Shown here one piece after another: positions 24,695-34,698 of a stretch of DNA of 64,000 bases; position 1 is the stretch's first letter, and each line of letters begins with the position of its first letter. Both the position numbers and the translations under genes were made by a program. The stretch spans positions 1 through 64,000 of the forward strand of contig DYJA01000023.1 in the NCBI GenBank assembly GCA_020723345.1. Direction: 5' to 3'. The notes below the pieces were generated by a model. It searched no databases, was not told where the DNA came from, and saw only the letters and a program-made list of their open reading frames with translations. The DNA comes from Candidatus Aquidulcis sp. GTDB lineage: Bacteria > Chloroflexota > Anaerolineae > UBA4142.

Positions 24695-25672
24695 ATGCCG
24701 AAGCAAAAACGTTTCTGGGTTGGCTTGTTGGTTAGTCTGGTTTTATTGGTTTTTGTTTTTTATCAAACCGATCCGTCGAAAATCTGGGACTCGTTACAAC
24801 AAGCGCAGTACATTTACTTGCTGCCCGCGCTCGCGCTTTATTTTATTGGCGTGGGCGTGCGCGCGGCGCGCTGGCATTTTTTGCTCCGCGCGCTCAAGCC
24901 GATTCCGACCCGCGCGCTCTTTCCGCCGGTCGTCATCGGCTACATGGCGAACGATATTTTGCCGGCGCGCATGGGCGAAATCGTCCGGGCGTACGTGCTG
25001 GGACGACAGGAAAACGTCAGCAAAGCCGCGACGCTCGTCACCATCGTCGTCGAGCGCATCTTCGACGGCTTGACGATGCTGACCTTCATCGTCGCCGGAT
25101 CGTTCGTGCTGAATTTTGCCGACGCGGAATTGACCGCGCGGCTGCGTTTGGTCGGCGCGCTCTTCAGCGCGGCAATCGTCGCGCTCGCGCTCTTCGCCGG
25201 AATGCCGCGCCGCGTCGAGCGGCTCGCCGATTTTTTCATCCAGCGCGTTCCGTCCGAAGCGCTGCGCGCGCGCGCGGCGGCGCTGACGCATTCGCTGCTC
25301 GCGGGCTTGGGCGTGCTCCGCAGTCCCGCCGATTCGTGCGCGGTGTACGCGCTGTCGATTCTCGCGTGGCTGTTCGAGACCGGGATGTACGTCGTGATCG
25401 CGTGGGGCTTTGACATCGTTTTGCCGTTGCCGGTCTTTCTCGTCGCGTGCGCGTTCGCCAACCTGGTGACGATTGCGCCCAGCACGCCGGGGTACGTCGG
25501 CGTGTTCGATGCGCCGGTCATCTACGTGCTGACGACTTTCGGAATCGAACCGAACTTGGCGACGAGTTACACGTTGGTCTTGCACGCGGCGCTGATTTTG
25601 CCTGTAACGTTGTTGGGAATTTTCTATGTGTGGCGCGCGGGATTGTCGTTGACCCAAATGACGCGCGCGTAA
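24695..25672 (+). CDS. Flippase-like membrane protein (UPF0104 / LPG synthase TM region)
   Basis: Starting at the ATG at 24695 the protein has 325 residues and about eight membrane helices. The family motifs VVIGYMANDILPARMGEIVRA (near residue 85) and ANLVTIAPSTPGYVGVFDAP (near 260) are well conserved; the latter is the usual PGGLG-like loop. Members resemble the flippase half of MprF and archaeal AglD and are thought to move or modify lipids. A TATGAT box lies upstream. It is followed after 11 bases by a sigma-factor fusion gene, so co-expression is likely. Confidence 0.8.
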   Translation: MPKQKRFWVGLLVSLVLLVFVFYQTDPSKIWDSLQQAQYIYLLPALALYFIGVGVRAARWHFLLRALKPIPTRALFPPVVIGYMANDILPARMGEIVRAYVLGRQENVSKAATLVTIVVERIFDGLTMLTFIVAGSFVLNFADAELTARLRLVGALFSAAIVALALFAGMPRRVERLADFFIQRVPSEALRARAAALTHSLLAGLGVLRSPADSCAVYALSILAWLFETGMYVVIAWGFDIVLPLPVFLVACAFANLVTIAPSTPGYVGVFDAPVIYVLTTFGIEPNLATSYTLVLHAALILPVTLLGIFYVWRAGLSLTQMTRA

Positions 25673-25683
25673 GGAAATTTGCT

Positions 25684-27945
25684 ATGAGCAGCAAATCCGA
25701 CCACGAACTAATCAACGAAATGCGCGAAGGGCGGCGCGGCGCGTTGGGCGAATTGTTCGACCGGAACAGCCCGCCGCTGTACGAATTCATCTACCGGATT
25801 ATCGGCGACCGCGATCAAACCGCGCGCCTGTTGGAAGAAACCTTCGCGCGCGTGCCGGCCGGCGTTTCGACGTTGGACGATCAAATTTCGGTGCGCGGCT
25901 GGCTGTACGGACTGGCGCGCGAAGTTTCGCTCGGTTTTCTCCGCCAAAAGGGCTGGCTCGATTCGCTGCCGCCTTCCTCCGAGCCGAGCGTCTCCGGTTT
26001 AGCCGGCGACATTTGGCGCGCCGCGCGCGCGATTCCCGCGTTTCATCGCGCGGTCCTCGTCGTCGAAGAACTCCACGGACTCTCGCCCACCGAAAAAGCG
26101 CACGCGCTCGGCATCGCGCGCACCGATTTCACGCGCCTGCTCGAGGAAGCCCGGCGTTTGTTCAACGCGCAATTCGATTCGCAAGCGCGCTCACAAAGCC
26201 GACCGGTGTCGAGCCAAATCGATCCGGAACACATTTGGGGAATGCACCGCCGCCTCGGTTCGGGCGGCTCGCTCTTTGGCTATTTGCCCGTGTTCGTCTT
26301 GCCGGATTCGCTCGCGGCGACTGTGCGCGCGCGCGTGCTTTCGTCGGCGCGGATGATCGCCGCCGCGCCGCACGTCGCCCAAAGCGTCCTCGCCGAAAGT
26401 GTGCCTGCCGAGCCACCGGCGCGCGCGCCGCTCTTCACCGAAACCGGATCGCTCTTCGAGGGCTGCGCGTGGCAATGGATCGGCACCGCGTTTCTCGTCG
26501 CGCTCGGCATCATCGCGATCGCGCTCGGCATCGGCTTTTTGATGACGCGCGACACAGCCATGCCGGTTATTTCGCGCGTCGAACCAACCGGCGATTCGAC
26601 CATCCCGTACAATCCAAGTCCGGGCGGCACGCTGACGCGCGTCACCATCCGGACGACCTATCGCGATGAGCGCGCGGTCGATCTGCGCTCGATCAAACTC
26701 GTCGTCGACGGACTCGACGTGACCCGGCAAGCCATCGTCGGCGACACGACCACGACCTTCGCCGCCGATTTCGAGCCGGGCACGCACGTCGTTCTTTTCG
26801 AATTGCGCGATACGGCGGGCAACAAAGCATCGCGCGGGTGGCAGTTTAGCATCGGCGCGGCGCCTGAGCCGACTCCGTTTCCGACCGCGACGCCGACGCT
26901 ACGCCCGACGATCCTGCCGACTCTGCTGCCCACACCCACCGGGACCGTCACCCCGTTCCCGCCGCCGACGATCACGATGTTCACCGCCAATCCGTCGACG
27001 ATTGCGCGCGGCGCGCCGTCGCTGCTGCAATGGAATGTGACCAACGCGGATCAAGTTTTTCTCAATCAAGAAAAAGTCGATCCGGCGAGTTCGCGTTTGG
27101 TTTCGCCCACCGCGACGACGACGTACTATTTGATCGCGAACAATCCCGGCGGCACCACCACTCAGACCGTGACGATCACCGTGCAAGACTTGCCCGATCT
27201 CACCGTCACCGATATTACGCTAACTCCCAACAATCAAGTTATCTACACCGTCCGCAACATCGGCGGCGGCGATGTGACGCGCACATTCCTGATCCAAGTC
27301 ACGGTCAACAGCGTCGTCGTTCAATCCGACCGCCCCGTCACGTCACTGCCATCGCAACAAGAAGCGCGGCTCGTCGTACCGAACTTTACGCTGCTCGGCA
27401 CGCAGAGCGTTAGCGTGAATGTGAACGTGCTGCAAGAAGTTCAAGAATCGAATTACAACAACAACATCCTGGTTCGCACGTTGGTCGGTCCCACTCCAAC
27501 TCCGACGCTCACGCCGACGAATACGCCCACGCTCACGCCGACAAACACGCCGACGAATACGCCGACAAACACACCAACAAATACGCCGACGAACACGCCG
27601 ACGCCGACGAACACGCCGACCGCGACTTCGGTGCCGGGCATCGTCACGAGCGCGATCGCGAATGTCAATCCGGTGGTGTACACCGGCGCGTGCCCCGCGA
27701 CGTTCAACTTTACCGGTTCGATCACGATGAACGGACCCGGCACAGTGACCTATCGGTGGGAGCGCAGCGACGGCGTGAGCAAACCGTCCCAAGTGCTGAC
27801 CTTCACCGCTGCCGGGACGCAAAGTATCGCCGATCAATGGGCATCACTGCCGATCACGGTGACCAACGGCTGGGAACGGATTCACGTCGGCTCCCCCAAC
27901 GATCTGTTCTCGAATCAAGCGGTCTTTACGAATAGCTGCAAATAG
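25684..27945 (+). CDS. Sigma-factor-like cytoplasmic domain fused to membrane helix and CARDB surface domains
   Basis: The ATG at 25684, just after the flippase-like stop, starts a 753-residue protein. Residues 1-170 look like an ECF sigma factor: region 2 ([22 protein letters not shown]) and region 4 ([26 protein letters not shown]). A linker leads to one membrane helix near residues 265-285. Outside lie an Ig-like stretch, a [11 protein letters not shown] linker, a CARDB domain ([16 protein letters not shown]), a long TPTNTP linker and a final beta-rich domain. No anti-sigma gene is adjacent. Either this is a membrane-tethered sigma factor needing proteolysis, or the sigma domain has been recruited as an adaptor. 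Confidence 0.8.
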   Translation: MSSKSDHELINEMREGRRGALGELFDRNSPPLYEFIYRIIGDRDQTARLLEETFARVPAGVSTLDDQISVRGWLYGLAREVSLGFLRQKGWLDSLPPSSEPSVSGLAGDIWRAARAIPAFHRAVLVVEELHGLSPTEKAHALGIARTDFTRLLEEARRLFNAQFDSQARSQSRPVSSQIDPEHIWGMHRRLGSGGSLFGYLPVFVLPDSLAATVRARVLSSARMIAAAPHVAQSVLAESVPAEPPARAPLFTETGSLFEGCAWQWIGTAFLVALGIIAIALGIGFLMTRDTAMPVISRVEPTGDSTIPYNPSPGGTLTRVTIRTTYRDERAVDLRSIKLVVDGLDVTRQAIVGDTTTTFAADFEPGTHVVLFELRDTAGNKASRGWQFSIGAAPEPTPFPTATPTLRPTILPTLLPTPTGTVTPFPPPTITMFTANPSTIARGAPSLLQWNVTNADQVFLNQEKVDPASSRLVSPTATTTYYLIANNPGGTTTQTVTITVQDLPDLTVTDITLTPNNQVIYTVRNIGGGDVTRTFLIQVTVNSVVVQSDRPVTSLPSQQEARLVVPNFTLLGTQSVSVNVNVLQEVQESNYNNNILVRTLVGPTPTPTLTPTNTPTLTPTNTPTNTPTNTPTNTPTNTPTPTNTPTATSVPGIVTSAIANVNPVVYTGACPATFNFTGSITMNGPGTVTYRWERSDGVSKPSQVLTFTAAGTQSIADQWASLPITVTNGWERIHVGSPNDLFSNQAVFTNSCK

Positions 27946-27951
27946 AAACGA

Positions 27952-27984
27952 AGAATCCTGGTTTCGTAGAGAAACCAGGATTCC
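27952..27984. terminator. Terminator between convergent genes
   Basis: GAATCCTGGTTTC and its complement form a perfect 13-bp stem with a five-base loop. It lies between the sigma-fusion gene and the PHP gene. A clear T tract is lacking. Confidence 0.65.
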
Positions 27985-27989
27985 CATTC

Positions 27990-28832
27990 CTACGCGCGTA
28001 TGCTCGTGGCTCTCTCCCGCAGCCGCTCCACAACCTCGAACGGCACATCCACGTCCCCAAGATTACTCAAGTGCGCCATTTTTTTCAAGCCGTGAAAATC
28101 ACTCCCGCCGGTCACAAGCAGATCGTACCGCTTTGCCCAGCGAACGAGATCATCGCGCATCATTTCATCGTACGCGCCATAGCGCGCTTCCAAGCCGATC
28201 AACCCAACCTTGACCAGCGGTTCGATCCAGTGCGTCACGTCGCGTGGATGCGCGAGCACCGGCACACCGCCCGCGCGCAACACCAATGTCACCGCGTCTT
28301 CCGGCGTCAAGCGAAAACGTTCGACGTACGCCGGACCAGTACGCCCGATGTACCGGTCGAACGCTTCGGATATCGTCGCGACGTGTCTCGCTTCGACGAG
28401 CGCCTGCGCGACGTGCGGTCGTCCCAGCGACGCGTCTCCGGCAATCTGCTTGACGCGCTCGAACGAAATCGGCGCGCCGAGCGCGGTCAATTTCTTGGCC
28501 ATCTTCTCCGCGCGCCCGTATCGCCCATCGCGAAACTTGACGAGCATTCCTTCAAAACTTGGATCGTGCCAGTCCACGAAATAGCCCAGCACGTGGACTT
28601 CGGTCTGCGGCACGTCGCAGGACAGTTCCACGCCGGGTACGATTTCCAGCGTGGTTCCGCGCGCCGCATCGATCGCCGCGTCGATGCCGTCGACCGTGTC
28701 GTGATCGGTCAACGCGAGCGCGGACAAACCGCGTTCGCACGCATAGCGCACCAAGTCTGCCGGAGACAACTCGCCATCGGACGCGGTGGAGTGCGCGTGC
28801 AAATCTACACGCGCCGAAAAAGGATCAGGCAT
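27990..28832 (-). CDS. PHP-domain phosphoesterase (RNase AM/YciV-like)
   Basis: The 280-residue protein shows all PHP metal motifs: DLHAHSTASDG at the N-terminus, LTDHDTVDG near residue 40, GVELSC near 65, LAHPRDV near 195 and GGSDFHG near 240. This layout matches the small YciV/TrpH branch, which removes nucleotides from short RNA or 3',5'-bisphosphates. It is encoded upstream of nothing obvious on its strand and sits 48 bases after SpoVS, possibly sharing its transcript. Confidence 0.87.
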   Translation of the reverse strand: MPDPFSARVDLHAHSTASDGELSPADLVRYACERGLSALALTDHDTVDGIDAAIDAARGTTLEIVPGVELSCDVPQTEVHVLGYFVDWHDPSFEGMLVKFRDGRYGRAEKMAKKLTALGAPISFERVKQIAGDASLGRPHVAQALVEARHVATISEAFDRYIGRTGPAYVERFRLTPEDAVTLVLRAGGVPVLAHPRDVTHWIEPLVKVGLIGLEARYGAYDEMMRDDLVRWAKRYDLLVTGGSDFHGLKKMAHLSNLGDVDVPFEVVERLRERATSIRA

Positions 28833-28879
28833 ATTGATTATGACGGGTTGGGGACGCGGGCGTCAACGTCCCCAACCAA

Positions 28880-29191
28880 TTATTCGGGCTTTGGCGGTGG
28901 GGGTACTTCGACCTTGGGTGTGAACGTGCCGCGCACCTCCACCAACATCTTGACCGCCGTCCGTTCCTCGCCGCTCACGTCCACTTCGACGAACGTCGGC
29001 ACGCAAGCGATGTCCAACCCATCGCGTTCGAGATAACCGCGCGCGATGGCGATCGCTTTGATCGCTTGATTGACCGCGCCCGCGCCAATCGCCTGAACCT
29101 CCGCGTGTTTGTGCTCGCGGATGACTCCGGCAATTGCGCCCGCGACCGCCGTGGAGCGCGATTTGGCTGAGACCTTGATCGTGTCTACCAT
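28880..29191 (-). CDS. spoVS: Stage V sporulation protein S homologue
   Basis: This 103-residue Alba-like protein (VDTIKVSAKSRSTAVAGAIAG, GAGAVNQAIKAIAIARGYL) is highly conserved from Bacillus to Thermus and Chloroflexota, including non-sporulating species. It likely binds nucleic acid. CAGGAGGGATCCC gives a strong ribosome binding site. It lies just downstream of the RNase Y gene, an arrangement common outside Bacillus too. The last 15 residues are a proline-rich extension. Confidence 0.92.
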   Translation of the reverse strand: MVDTIKVSAKSRSTAVAGAIAGVIREHKHAEVQAIGAGAVNQAIKAIAIARGYLERDGLDIACVPTFVEVDVSGEERTAVKMLVEVRGTFTPKVEVPPPPKPE

Positions 29192-29426
29192 GGGATCCCT
29201 CCTGTGACGCCGAACCGCTTGAGAACGTTTGACTCTGAGTGCGATTCTCCCGCGTGTGTGCGTCCCGCGCGTTCACGCGATCCCTTGCCTCGCGCGAACG
29301 CGCAATCGTGTTGCGTGATGACCACCGGATTCAACAGAGTCGGATGATGTCTCGGGATTGTTAAACAGGGATCGAAAACGATTGCGTTCGCTTCCGCCGC
29401 CGCGGCGCGGCGGAAGCCGAATGATT
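29192..29426. other. Gap between RNase Y and spoVS with GC hairpin
   Basis: The 235-base gap holds a near-perfect palindrome CTTCCGCCGCCGCGGCGCGG at about 29391-29416, right after the RNase Y stop, without a clear T tract. No gene was seen. A direct echo CGCGTGTGTGCGTCCCGCGCG-type sequence may form a second hairpin. Confidence 0.45.
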
Positions 29427-30956
29427 TTATTTCGCGTACTCGACCGAGCGCATTTCGCGAATGACGGTCACTTTGATCTGACCGGGATATTCCAAATTAT
29501 CTTCGACTTTGCGCGCGATCTGCTTGCTCAAGTTGATCGAACCCAGATCATCGATTTCTTCGGGCTTGACAATGATACGTATTTCACGCCCGGCTTGGAT
29601 TGCATACGACTGCTGCACTCCTTGGAACGCGTTTGCCATCTGCTCCAACGCTTCGACGCGTTTCAAGTACTGTTCCAACGATTCGCGCCGCGCGCCCGGA
29701 CGCGCCCCGCTGATCGCATCCGCCGCGACGACGAGCACACATTCGAGCGATTGCGATTCGTCCTCGCCGTGGTGCGCCGAAACGATGTTGCAGATCGGTT
29801 CGCTGACGCCGTACTTGCGCACGATGTCCGCGCCGGTCAACGCGTGCGCGCCGCCAACTTCGTGCGACACGGCTTTGCCGATGTCGTGCAGTAACGCGCC
29901 GGTTTTGGTGATCGCGACGTTCGCCTTCAACTCCGACGCCATCATTCCGGCGAGGTGCGCGGTCTCAATCGAATGCGCCAGCACGTTCTGCCCGTACGAC
30001 GTGCGGAATTTCAACTGCCCCAACAATTTGATCAGTTCGGGATGCAATCCGGTCACGCCGACTTCGAGCGCGGCTTGCTCGCCCGCTTCGAGAATTTGCG
30101 CGTTGACCTCTTCTTCCGCCTTCTCGACGATTTTTTCGATCCGCCCCGGATGAATCCGCCCATCGTTGATCAATTTGTTCAAGGCGAGCCGCGCCACTTC
30201 GCGCCGCACCGGATTGTGGCTAGATAATATCACGGCTTCAGGTGTATCGTCAACCACCAGATCGACGCCGGTCGCGACCTCAATCGCACGGATGTTCCGC
30301 CCCTGGCGCCCGATGATGCGCCCCTTCATTTCGTCGTTCGGCAACGGCACGAGCGAAACCGTCGTCTCGGCGACCTGATCGGACGCGACGCGCTCAATCG
30401 CGGTGGTGATGATTTCGCGCGCGCGATGATCGCCTTCCTCGCGCGCTTGCTGTTCGATTTCGCGGATCAGCCGCGCAGCATCTCCGCGCGTATCCTTTTC
30501 GACTTGTTGCAACAAGATTGCCTTGGCATCCTCCACGCTCAAGCCGGAGATGCGCTGCAACTCTTGAAGTTGTTTCGCTTCATTCTGCTGCAAGTTCTCG
30601 CGAATGCGATCCAGGTCTTTTTCCTTGCGTTCCAATTTTTTCTCGCGCTGTTCCAACGATTCTTGCCGTCGGTCGAACGCTTCGCGCCGGTGCCGCAAGC
30701 GCTCGTCCTCTCGCTGCAAGTCCTGGCGTTTCTTCTTCAGATCGTTGTCGACTTCGTCATGGTACTTGAGCGCCTCGTCCTTGGCTTTCAAAACGATGTC
30801 TTTGGCTTTCGCCTCGGCTTCCGCCAACGTTTTGCGCGCCTCCGCGACTTGCGCCTTGATCTGCGCGCTCGCAAAATTCTTTTGGATGACGTACCCGACC
30901 ACGAACGCGATGGCACCAGCTCCAAAAATCAAAACTAACTCAATCAACATGTCCAT
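29427..30956 (-). CDS. rny: Ribonuclease Y
   Basis: The ATG at 30956 follows GGAGG by nine bases and gives 509 residues. An N-terminal membrane helix ([20 protein letters not shown]) anchors it to the membrane. A long coiled coil runs to about residue 185, then a KH RNA-binding domain ([15 protein letters not shown]) and an HD nuclease domain ([33 protein letters not shown]). It starts mRNA decay by internal cleavage. recX and recA lie upstream on the same strand; rny starts 18 bases after recX, so they are probably co-transcribed. Confidence 0.97.
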   Translation of the reverse strand: MDMLIELVLIFGAGAIAFVVGYVIQKNFASAQIKAQVAEARKTLAEAEAKAKDIVLKAKDEALKYHDEVDNDLKKKRQDLQREDERLRHRREAFDRRQESLEQREKKLERKEKDLDRIRENLQQNEAKQLQELQRISGLSVEDAKAILLQQVEKDTRGDAARLIREIEQQAREEGDHRAREIITTAIERVASDQVAETTVSLVPLPNDEMKGRIIGRQGRNIRAIEVATGVDLVVDDTPEAVILSSHNPVRREVARLALNKLINDGRIHPGRIEKIVEKAEEEVNAQILEAGEQAALEVGVTGLHPELIKLLGQLKFRTSYGQNVLAHSIETAHLAGMMASELKANVAITKTGALLHDIGKAVSHEVGGAHALTGADIVRKYGVSEPICNIVSAHHGEDESQSLECVLVVAADAISGARPGARRESLEQYLKRVEALEQMANAFQGVQQSYAIQAGREIRIIVKPEEIDDLGSINLSKQIARKVEDNLEYPGQIKVTVIREMRSVEYAK

Positions 30957-30973
30957 ACTACCCATCCTCCATC

Positions 30974-31621
30974 TCAGCGAGGCGTCTCCACCTCGGAATC
31001 TTGCGCGTGACATTCATTCCACGCGCGCGTCGCGGCCTCCTTTGCCACGTCGTATGCAAATCCGCGCCGAACCAGGAACGCGATCAGTTTTTCCAGAAAC
31101 GCGCGCCGCTCTAAATTACGCCAACGCTGCGCGCGCGCCAGTCCGGCGCGGTACGCGCTTTCGCTTTCGTCGATTTCGCCGACCGCTTCCGCAATGGCGG
31201 CATTGCCCAAGCCCTTGCGCTTTAGTTCAAAGCGCAGCGCGCGCGCGGCGCGCGGCTTGAACTGCTCGCGATTTTCGACCCAGTATTTGGCGAACGCGGC
31301 GTCGTCGAGCAGACCCGCGTCCGTCAAACGCGCGATCACTTGCGCGATCACCTCTGCCGCGATTTTTTTCTTGGCGAGGTGCTGTTTCACTTCCGCCGCG
31401 CTGCGCGGACGCGGTTCCAAAAATCGCAGCGCTTTTTCGCGCGCAGTTTCAAACGCCTCCTCGGCTTCGAGCCGCTTGAGATCGTCGGCAGTCAGCGCTT
31501 GACCGACGCGTAATTTCGCGGCGACCAATGCAGACACGCCCAGCGCGAATTGATCGTCCACGTACAGATTGAACCGATTCGCGTGTTTGACTTGCGGTTC
31601 CAGCGCAGTTATCTTTCCCAT
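30974..31621 (-). CDS. recX: RecA regulator RecX
   Basis: The 215-residue helical protein has repeated RecX three-helix units, for example [15 protein letters not shown] and [20 protein letters not shown], then [21 protein letters not shown]. RecX binds RecA filaments and limits their activity. It lies 487 bases downstream of recA on the same strand, which is unusually far, and an intrinsic terminator sits just before its start. The last third ([20 protein letters not shown]) is also typical. Confidence 0.92.
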   Translation of the reverse strand: MGKITALEPQVKHANRFNLYVDDQFALGVSALVAAKLRVGQALTADDLKRLEAEEAFETAREKALRFLEPRPRSAAEVKQHLAKKKIAAEVIAQVIARLTDAGLLDDAAFAKYWVENREQFKPRAARALRFELKRKGLGNAAIAEAVGEIDESESAYRAGLARAQRWRNLERRAFLEKLIAFLVRRGFAYDVAKEAATRAWNECHAQDSEVETPR

Positions 31622-31623
31622 AT

Positions 31624-31660
31624 CAAAACAAAATCGCCGCAGGAATTTCCCACGGCGATT
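31624..31660 (-). terminator. Terminator immediately upstream of recX
   Basis: On the minus strand AATCGCCG, a loop of about 13 bases and CGGCGATT are followed by TTGTTTTG, which abuts the recX start codon. It could stop read-through from recA, end a small RNA, or attenuate recX. Confidence 0.65.
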
Positions 31661-32108
31661 CGCAGATCACGCGTCAACACGCGTGTCATCACAGACAGCA
31701 GATCGGGGTTATGTGATTGTCCGAATCAATTCAGACGTGTCGGCGCAATCCTTCGACTCTGCGACGCAAAGCGTCGCTTCGCACAGAAATCACGCCGATG
31801 TTTGAACAACGCGTCTAGCACAAAATGGAAAAGACAAAGCAAGCGGTCGCCAGCGCACTGCCGTACCGCGCCAAATCAAATACCACTGTCGGCGATTGAA
31901 ATTCGCCCCAGGGTCAGTCTGGATTATTACACTCGTTTGCAAATCCATTTACGCGTTTTCGGAACCGAGTTTCCCGTTGCCAATCCAAATTGCGGCACGA
32001 TTGGCAAATGCCGTCCAAGTGTCGAATCGTGTGGGAACGCCGCGCCGAACATTTGTGCGGGCGCGGCAATTACGACGATGCGCTCGCGTGAAGCGAGCGC
32101 ATCATGTT
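31661..32108. other. Unexplained 448-bp gap between recA and recX
   Basis: No open frame with a ribosome binding site is visible. Several hairpins occur: GATGCGCTCGC with its complement after recA, GCGACGCTTTGCGTCGC near 31770, and the terminator before recX. The gap could encode a structured RNA on the minus strand, but the landmarks of RNase P RNA, tmRNA and SRP RNA are absent. Confidence 0.4.
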
Positions 32109-33194
32109 TTACTTTTCTGATTCCTCGTTGTCGTCTTCGTCGTCTTCATCGTCGGGATCGTCTTCGCCGCGCGCATCCTCGAGACTCTTGGGCACTGCGC
32201 CGTGCAAGCCCGCCTTCTCGCGAATCGCCGCGTAGAGCCGATCCATCATTTCAGAATTCTGTCTCAAATACTCGCGCGCGTTCTCGCGCCCCTGCCCCAA
32301 GCGCGTCCCTTCGACCGAATAGAACGCGCCTTTTTTGTCGATGATGTTCATCTCGACGCCCAAGTCCAGCACGTCCCCTTCGCGCGAGATGCCCTCGTTG
32401 TGCAAAATGTCGAACTCGGCTTTGCGGAACGGCGGCGCGACTTTGTTTTTCTTGACGCGCGCGCGCGTGCGATTGCCGATCACGTCCTCGCCGCTTTTGA
32501 TCGCGTCGACCGGGCGCACGTCGAGGCGCACCGACGCGTAGAATTTGAGCGCCATGCCGCCGGTCGTCGTTTCCGGATTGCCGAACATCACGCCGATTTT
32601 CTGGCGCAGTTGATTCGTAAAGATGACCGCCGTGTTCGATTTTTTGATCGCACCGGAAAGTTTGCGGAGCGCCTGACTCATCAAGCGCGCCTGCAAGCCC
32701 ATGTGCGAATCGCCCATCTCGCCTTCGATTTCGGCGCGCGGCACGAGCGCGGCGACCGAATCGATCACGACGAGATCGACTGCGCCGGAGCGCACGAGCG
32801 CTTCCGCGATTTCGAGGGCTTGTTCGCCGGTATCGGGTTGGGAAATAAGCAATTCGCCCGTGTTCACGCCGCAGCGCGCGGCATATTGCGGATCGAGCGC
32901 GTGCTCGACATCGATGAACGCCGCCACGCCGCCCATCTTTTGGGCTTCGGCGATGATGTGCTGACAAATCGTCGTTTTGCCGGACGCCTCGGGTCCGTAA
33001 ATTTCGGTTACGCGTCCGCGCGGAATTCCACCGATACCGAGCGCGAGATCGAGCGAGATCGAACCCGTCGGAATGGCATCAATTTTCATGCTCGTCGCAT
33101 CGCCCAACTTCATGATCGCCCCTTCGCCGTAGCGTTTTTTGAGGGACGCGAGAGTGGTTTCGAGTGCTTTGGTTTTACCGGTTTCGCTTGGCAT
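32109..33194 (-). CDS. recA: Recombinase RecA
   Basis: AAGGAG six bases before the ATG at 33194 fixes the start and gives 361 residues. The Walker A motif GPEASGKTT, the Walker B region [22 protein letters not shown], and the L2 loop [22 protein letters not shown] are intact. The C-terminus is a run of Asp and Glu, as in other RecA proteins. The promoter carries a LexA-type box. The transcript may continue into recX and rny. Confidence 0.98.
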   Translation of the reverse strand: MPSETGKTKALETTLASLKKRYGEGAIMKLGDATSMKIDAIPTGSISLDLALGIGGIPRGRVTEIYGPEASGKTTICQHIIAEAQKMGGVAAFIDVEHALDPQYAARCGVNTGELLISQPDTGEQALEIAEALVRSGAVDLVVIDSVAALVPRAEIEGEMGDSHMGLQARLMSQALRKLSGAIKKSNTAVIFTNQLRQKIGVMFGNPETTTGGMALKFYASVRLDVRPVDAIKSGEDVIGNRTRARVKKNKVAPPFRKAEFDILHNEGISREGDVLDLGVEMNIIDKKGAFYSVEGTRLGQGRENAREYLRQNSEMMDRLYAAIREKAGLHGAVPKSLEDARGEDDPDDEDDEDDNEESEK

Positions 33195-33356
33195 TTTGGT
33201 CTCCTTGGCTGCCACTCTACCACAAGTTCGTGGGATTAGTTTACATCAAGTAGGCGCAAAACGCAAGCCCGCGCACGTTAGACGGATTCGGAAGAGCGGC
33301 AGAGAAATTTGATTAGATTACCCGGCGCGCCGCGCGGTTCAACTTGATGCGGGGAT

Positions 33357-33385
33357 ATTATAACAGAACAAGTGTTCGGAGTCAA
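33357..33385 (-). promoter_or_regulatory. recA promoter with embedded LexA/SOS box
   Basis: On the minus strand TTGACT (33385-33380) and TATAAT (33362-33357) are 17 bases apart. The spacer contains GAACACTTGTTC (33366-33377), which fits the GAACNNNNGTTC SOS box of Gram-positive-type LexA. A repressor bound there would block RNA polymerase directly. The leader is about 155 bases. Confidence 0.8.
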
Positions 33386-33406
33386 GTCCGGTACTAAAGA
33401 GGGGGA

Positions 33407-33435
33407 TTGAGAAAAATATTTTTCTGGTGTATAAT
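33407..33435 (+). promoter_or_regulatory. Promoter of the LysM gene
   Basis: TTGAGA and TATAAT are 17 bases apart, with a start expected near 33442. The leader of about 85 bases ends at AAAGGAGG before the ATG. The recA SOS box lies 30 bases upstream of the -35 box and is unlikely to control this gene. Confidence 0.75.
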
Positions 33436-33527
33436 GGCGGTACATAAGACAGTTACATAGGGCTAAATATCCCAACTGACCGCTTTTCGCCGACGCGAGA
33501 GGCGGCATCGCCAAAGGAGGTTGAAGA

Positions 33528-34016
33528 ATGCGCAAGATTATCGTGCTATCGCTCGTCGCTCTCTTCGCGGTGTTGGTGCTGACCGCGGCTAATCCCAGCC
33601 CAACATCCGCCGCCGCGCCGGTATCGTATTACGTCGTTCGCTATGGCGACACGATGGCTGGCATCGCCTGGCGCTACGGCGTGAGTTCCTGGGCGCTCGC
33701 GCGCGCGAATGGGGTTTGGGATCCCAACCACATCTACGCGGGACAGGTGTTGTACATCCCGTGCGCCGGTTGTTGGTATCCGCCTTATCCTTGCCCGAGT
33801 TGCTACAAGCCGTACCCGCAACCGTACCCGAAGCCGCATCCGTACCCAGGTCCAATCTACCGCTGCTCGTATCAAGTCCGGTACGGCGATACGATGAGCG
33901 GCATCGCGTGGCGCTTGGGCACGAATGCGTGGACGCTCGCGCGCTACAACGGCATTTACAACTTGAACTGGATTTACGCCGGGCAGTGGCTGCGCGTGCC
34001 GGGCTGCTATCTCTAG
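33528..34016 (+). CDS. Secreted protein with two LysM domains
   Basis: The 162-residue protein has a signal peptide (MRKIIVLSLVALFAVLVLTA). Two LysM domains follow: SYYVVRYGDTMAGIAWRYG (residues 33-75) and CSYQVRYGDTMSGIAWRLG (115-160). Between them is a Pro/Tyr/Cys-rich linker with KPYPQPYPKPHPYPG. LysM binds peptidoglycan or chitin, so this is probably a small wall-binding protein without an enzyme domain. Strong promoter, ribosome binding site and terminator suggest high expression. Confidence 0.9.
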   Translation: MRKIIVLSLVALFAVLVLTAANPSPTSAAAPVSYYVVRYGDTMAGIAWRYGVSSWALARANGVWDPNHIYAGQVLYIPCAGCWYPPYPCPSCYKPYPQPYPKPHPYPGPIYRCSYQVRYGDTMSGIAWRLGTNAWTLARYNGIYNLNWIYAGQWLRVPGCYL

Positions 34017-34030
34017 ATCCGACGCGCATC

Positions 34031-34069
34031 AAAAAACGAGGACTCGCGGGGGCGAGTCCTCGTTTTTTT
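34031..34069. terminator. Strong bidirectional terminator
   Basis: AAAAAACGAGGACTCGC pairs with GCGAGTCCTCGTTTTTTT. It lies between the convergent LysM and DinB genes. Confidence 0.92.
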
Positions 34070-34075
34070 GCCGCG

Positions 34076-34585
34076 CTACGTTTTCCGCTTTTGGATGTCC
34101 GCGCGATGAAACTTGTCGTGGATCACCAAAATCCGCAGCATCCCTCTGACCGATTGGCTACCCCAAACCGCGTGCTCGCCGGTGCGATCCAATTGCGCTG
34201 GCGAAAGCGTCGCGAGCCACGCGAGCGTGTCCGCGCGCGCGTCGTCTAGCGCCGCGCTGATTTCCTCCAGCGATTTGGCGCGCCAGCGTTCCGTCATCCA
34301 CGCGTTGAACTTGTCGAGTTCGAACGCGCCGGGAAAATCGGGATACTCGGCAGCGAACTCGCGCAGTTGCAGCGGCGCGTCTTGCGCCACCATCATTTTC
34401 GCAAATTTGACGTTGACCGCTTCCGCCATCGCGACGTGCGCGAGAATGTCTTTGATCGACCAATCGCCGTTGCCGAACGGGCGCAGCATCACCTCGCGCG
34501 GCATGTCCGCAATCGCGTCCAGCAATTTCGCGCGTTCGGTTTCCAATTTGGTTTTGATTTCCGCAATGGTTTCGGGCGTCGCCAT
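34076..34585 (-). CDS. DinB/DfsB-type four-helix protein
   Basis: The 169-residue protein shows the DinB-superfamily pattern: a first helix with LLDAIADM, GDWSIKDILAHVAMAE with the first metal histidine near residue 50, and HDKFHRADIQ at the C-terminus with two more histidines. Members are metal-binding enzymes such as thiol transferases or are of unknown function. GGAGG occurs before the ATG. It is not related in sequence to the S23 four-helix protein at 16422. Confidence 0.8.
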   Translation of the reverse strand: MATPETIAEIKTKLETERAKLLDAIADMPREVMLRPFGNGDWSIKDILAHVAMAEAVNVKFAKMMVAQDAPLQLREFAAEYPDFPGAFELDKFNAWMTERWRAKSLEEISAALDDARADTLAWLATLSPAQLDRTGEHAVWGSQSVRGMLRILVIHDKFHRADIQKRKT

Positions 34586-34670
34586 CTCGTCTCCTCCATT
34601 TCCGTTTCGCCATTATACTTGGCGCGCCGCCATTGCGCAAGACGTGTGACGCGCGTATAATCGGGAGGAA

Positions 34671-34698
34671 GATGAAAGATGAGAGATGAGAGATGAAA
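34671..34698. repeat. Heptamer array supplying the XdhC-like start codon
   Basis: GATGAAA and GATGAGA heptamers run into the start of the XdhC-like gene; its ATG is the ATG of the last heptamer. The preceding heptamers also place ATG and GAG at 7-base intervals, in rotating frames. Confidence 0.75.

Noticed and set aside
27490-27620. Microsatellite or CRISPR in CAACACGCCGAC-type repeats
   Set aside because: It is the TPTNTP linker of the sigma-fusion protein, a common surface-protein feature in this phylum.
31661-32108. RNase P RNA, tmRNA, SRP RNA or 6S RNA
   Set aside because: I looked for their conserved core sequences on both strands and found none; a new RNA remains possible.
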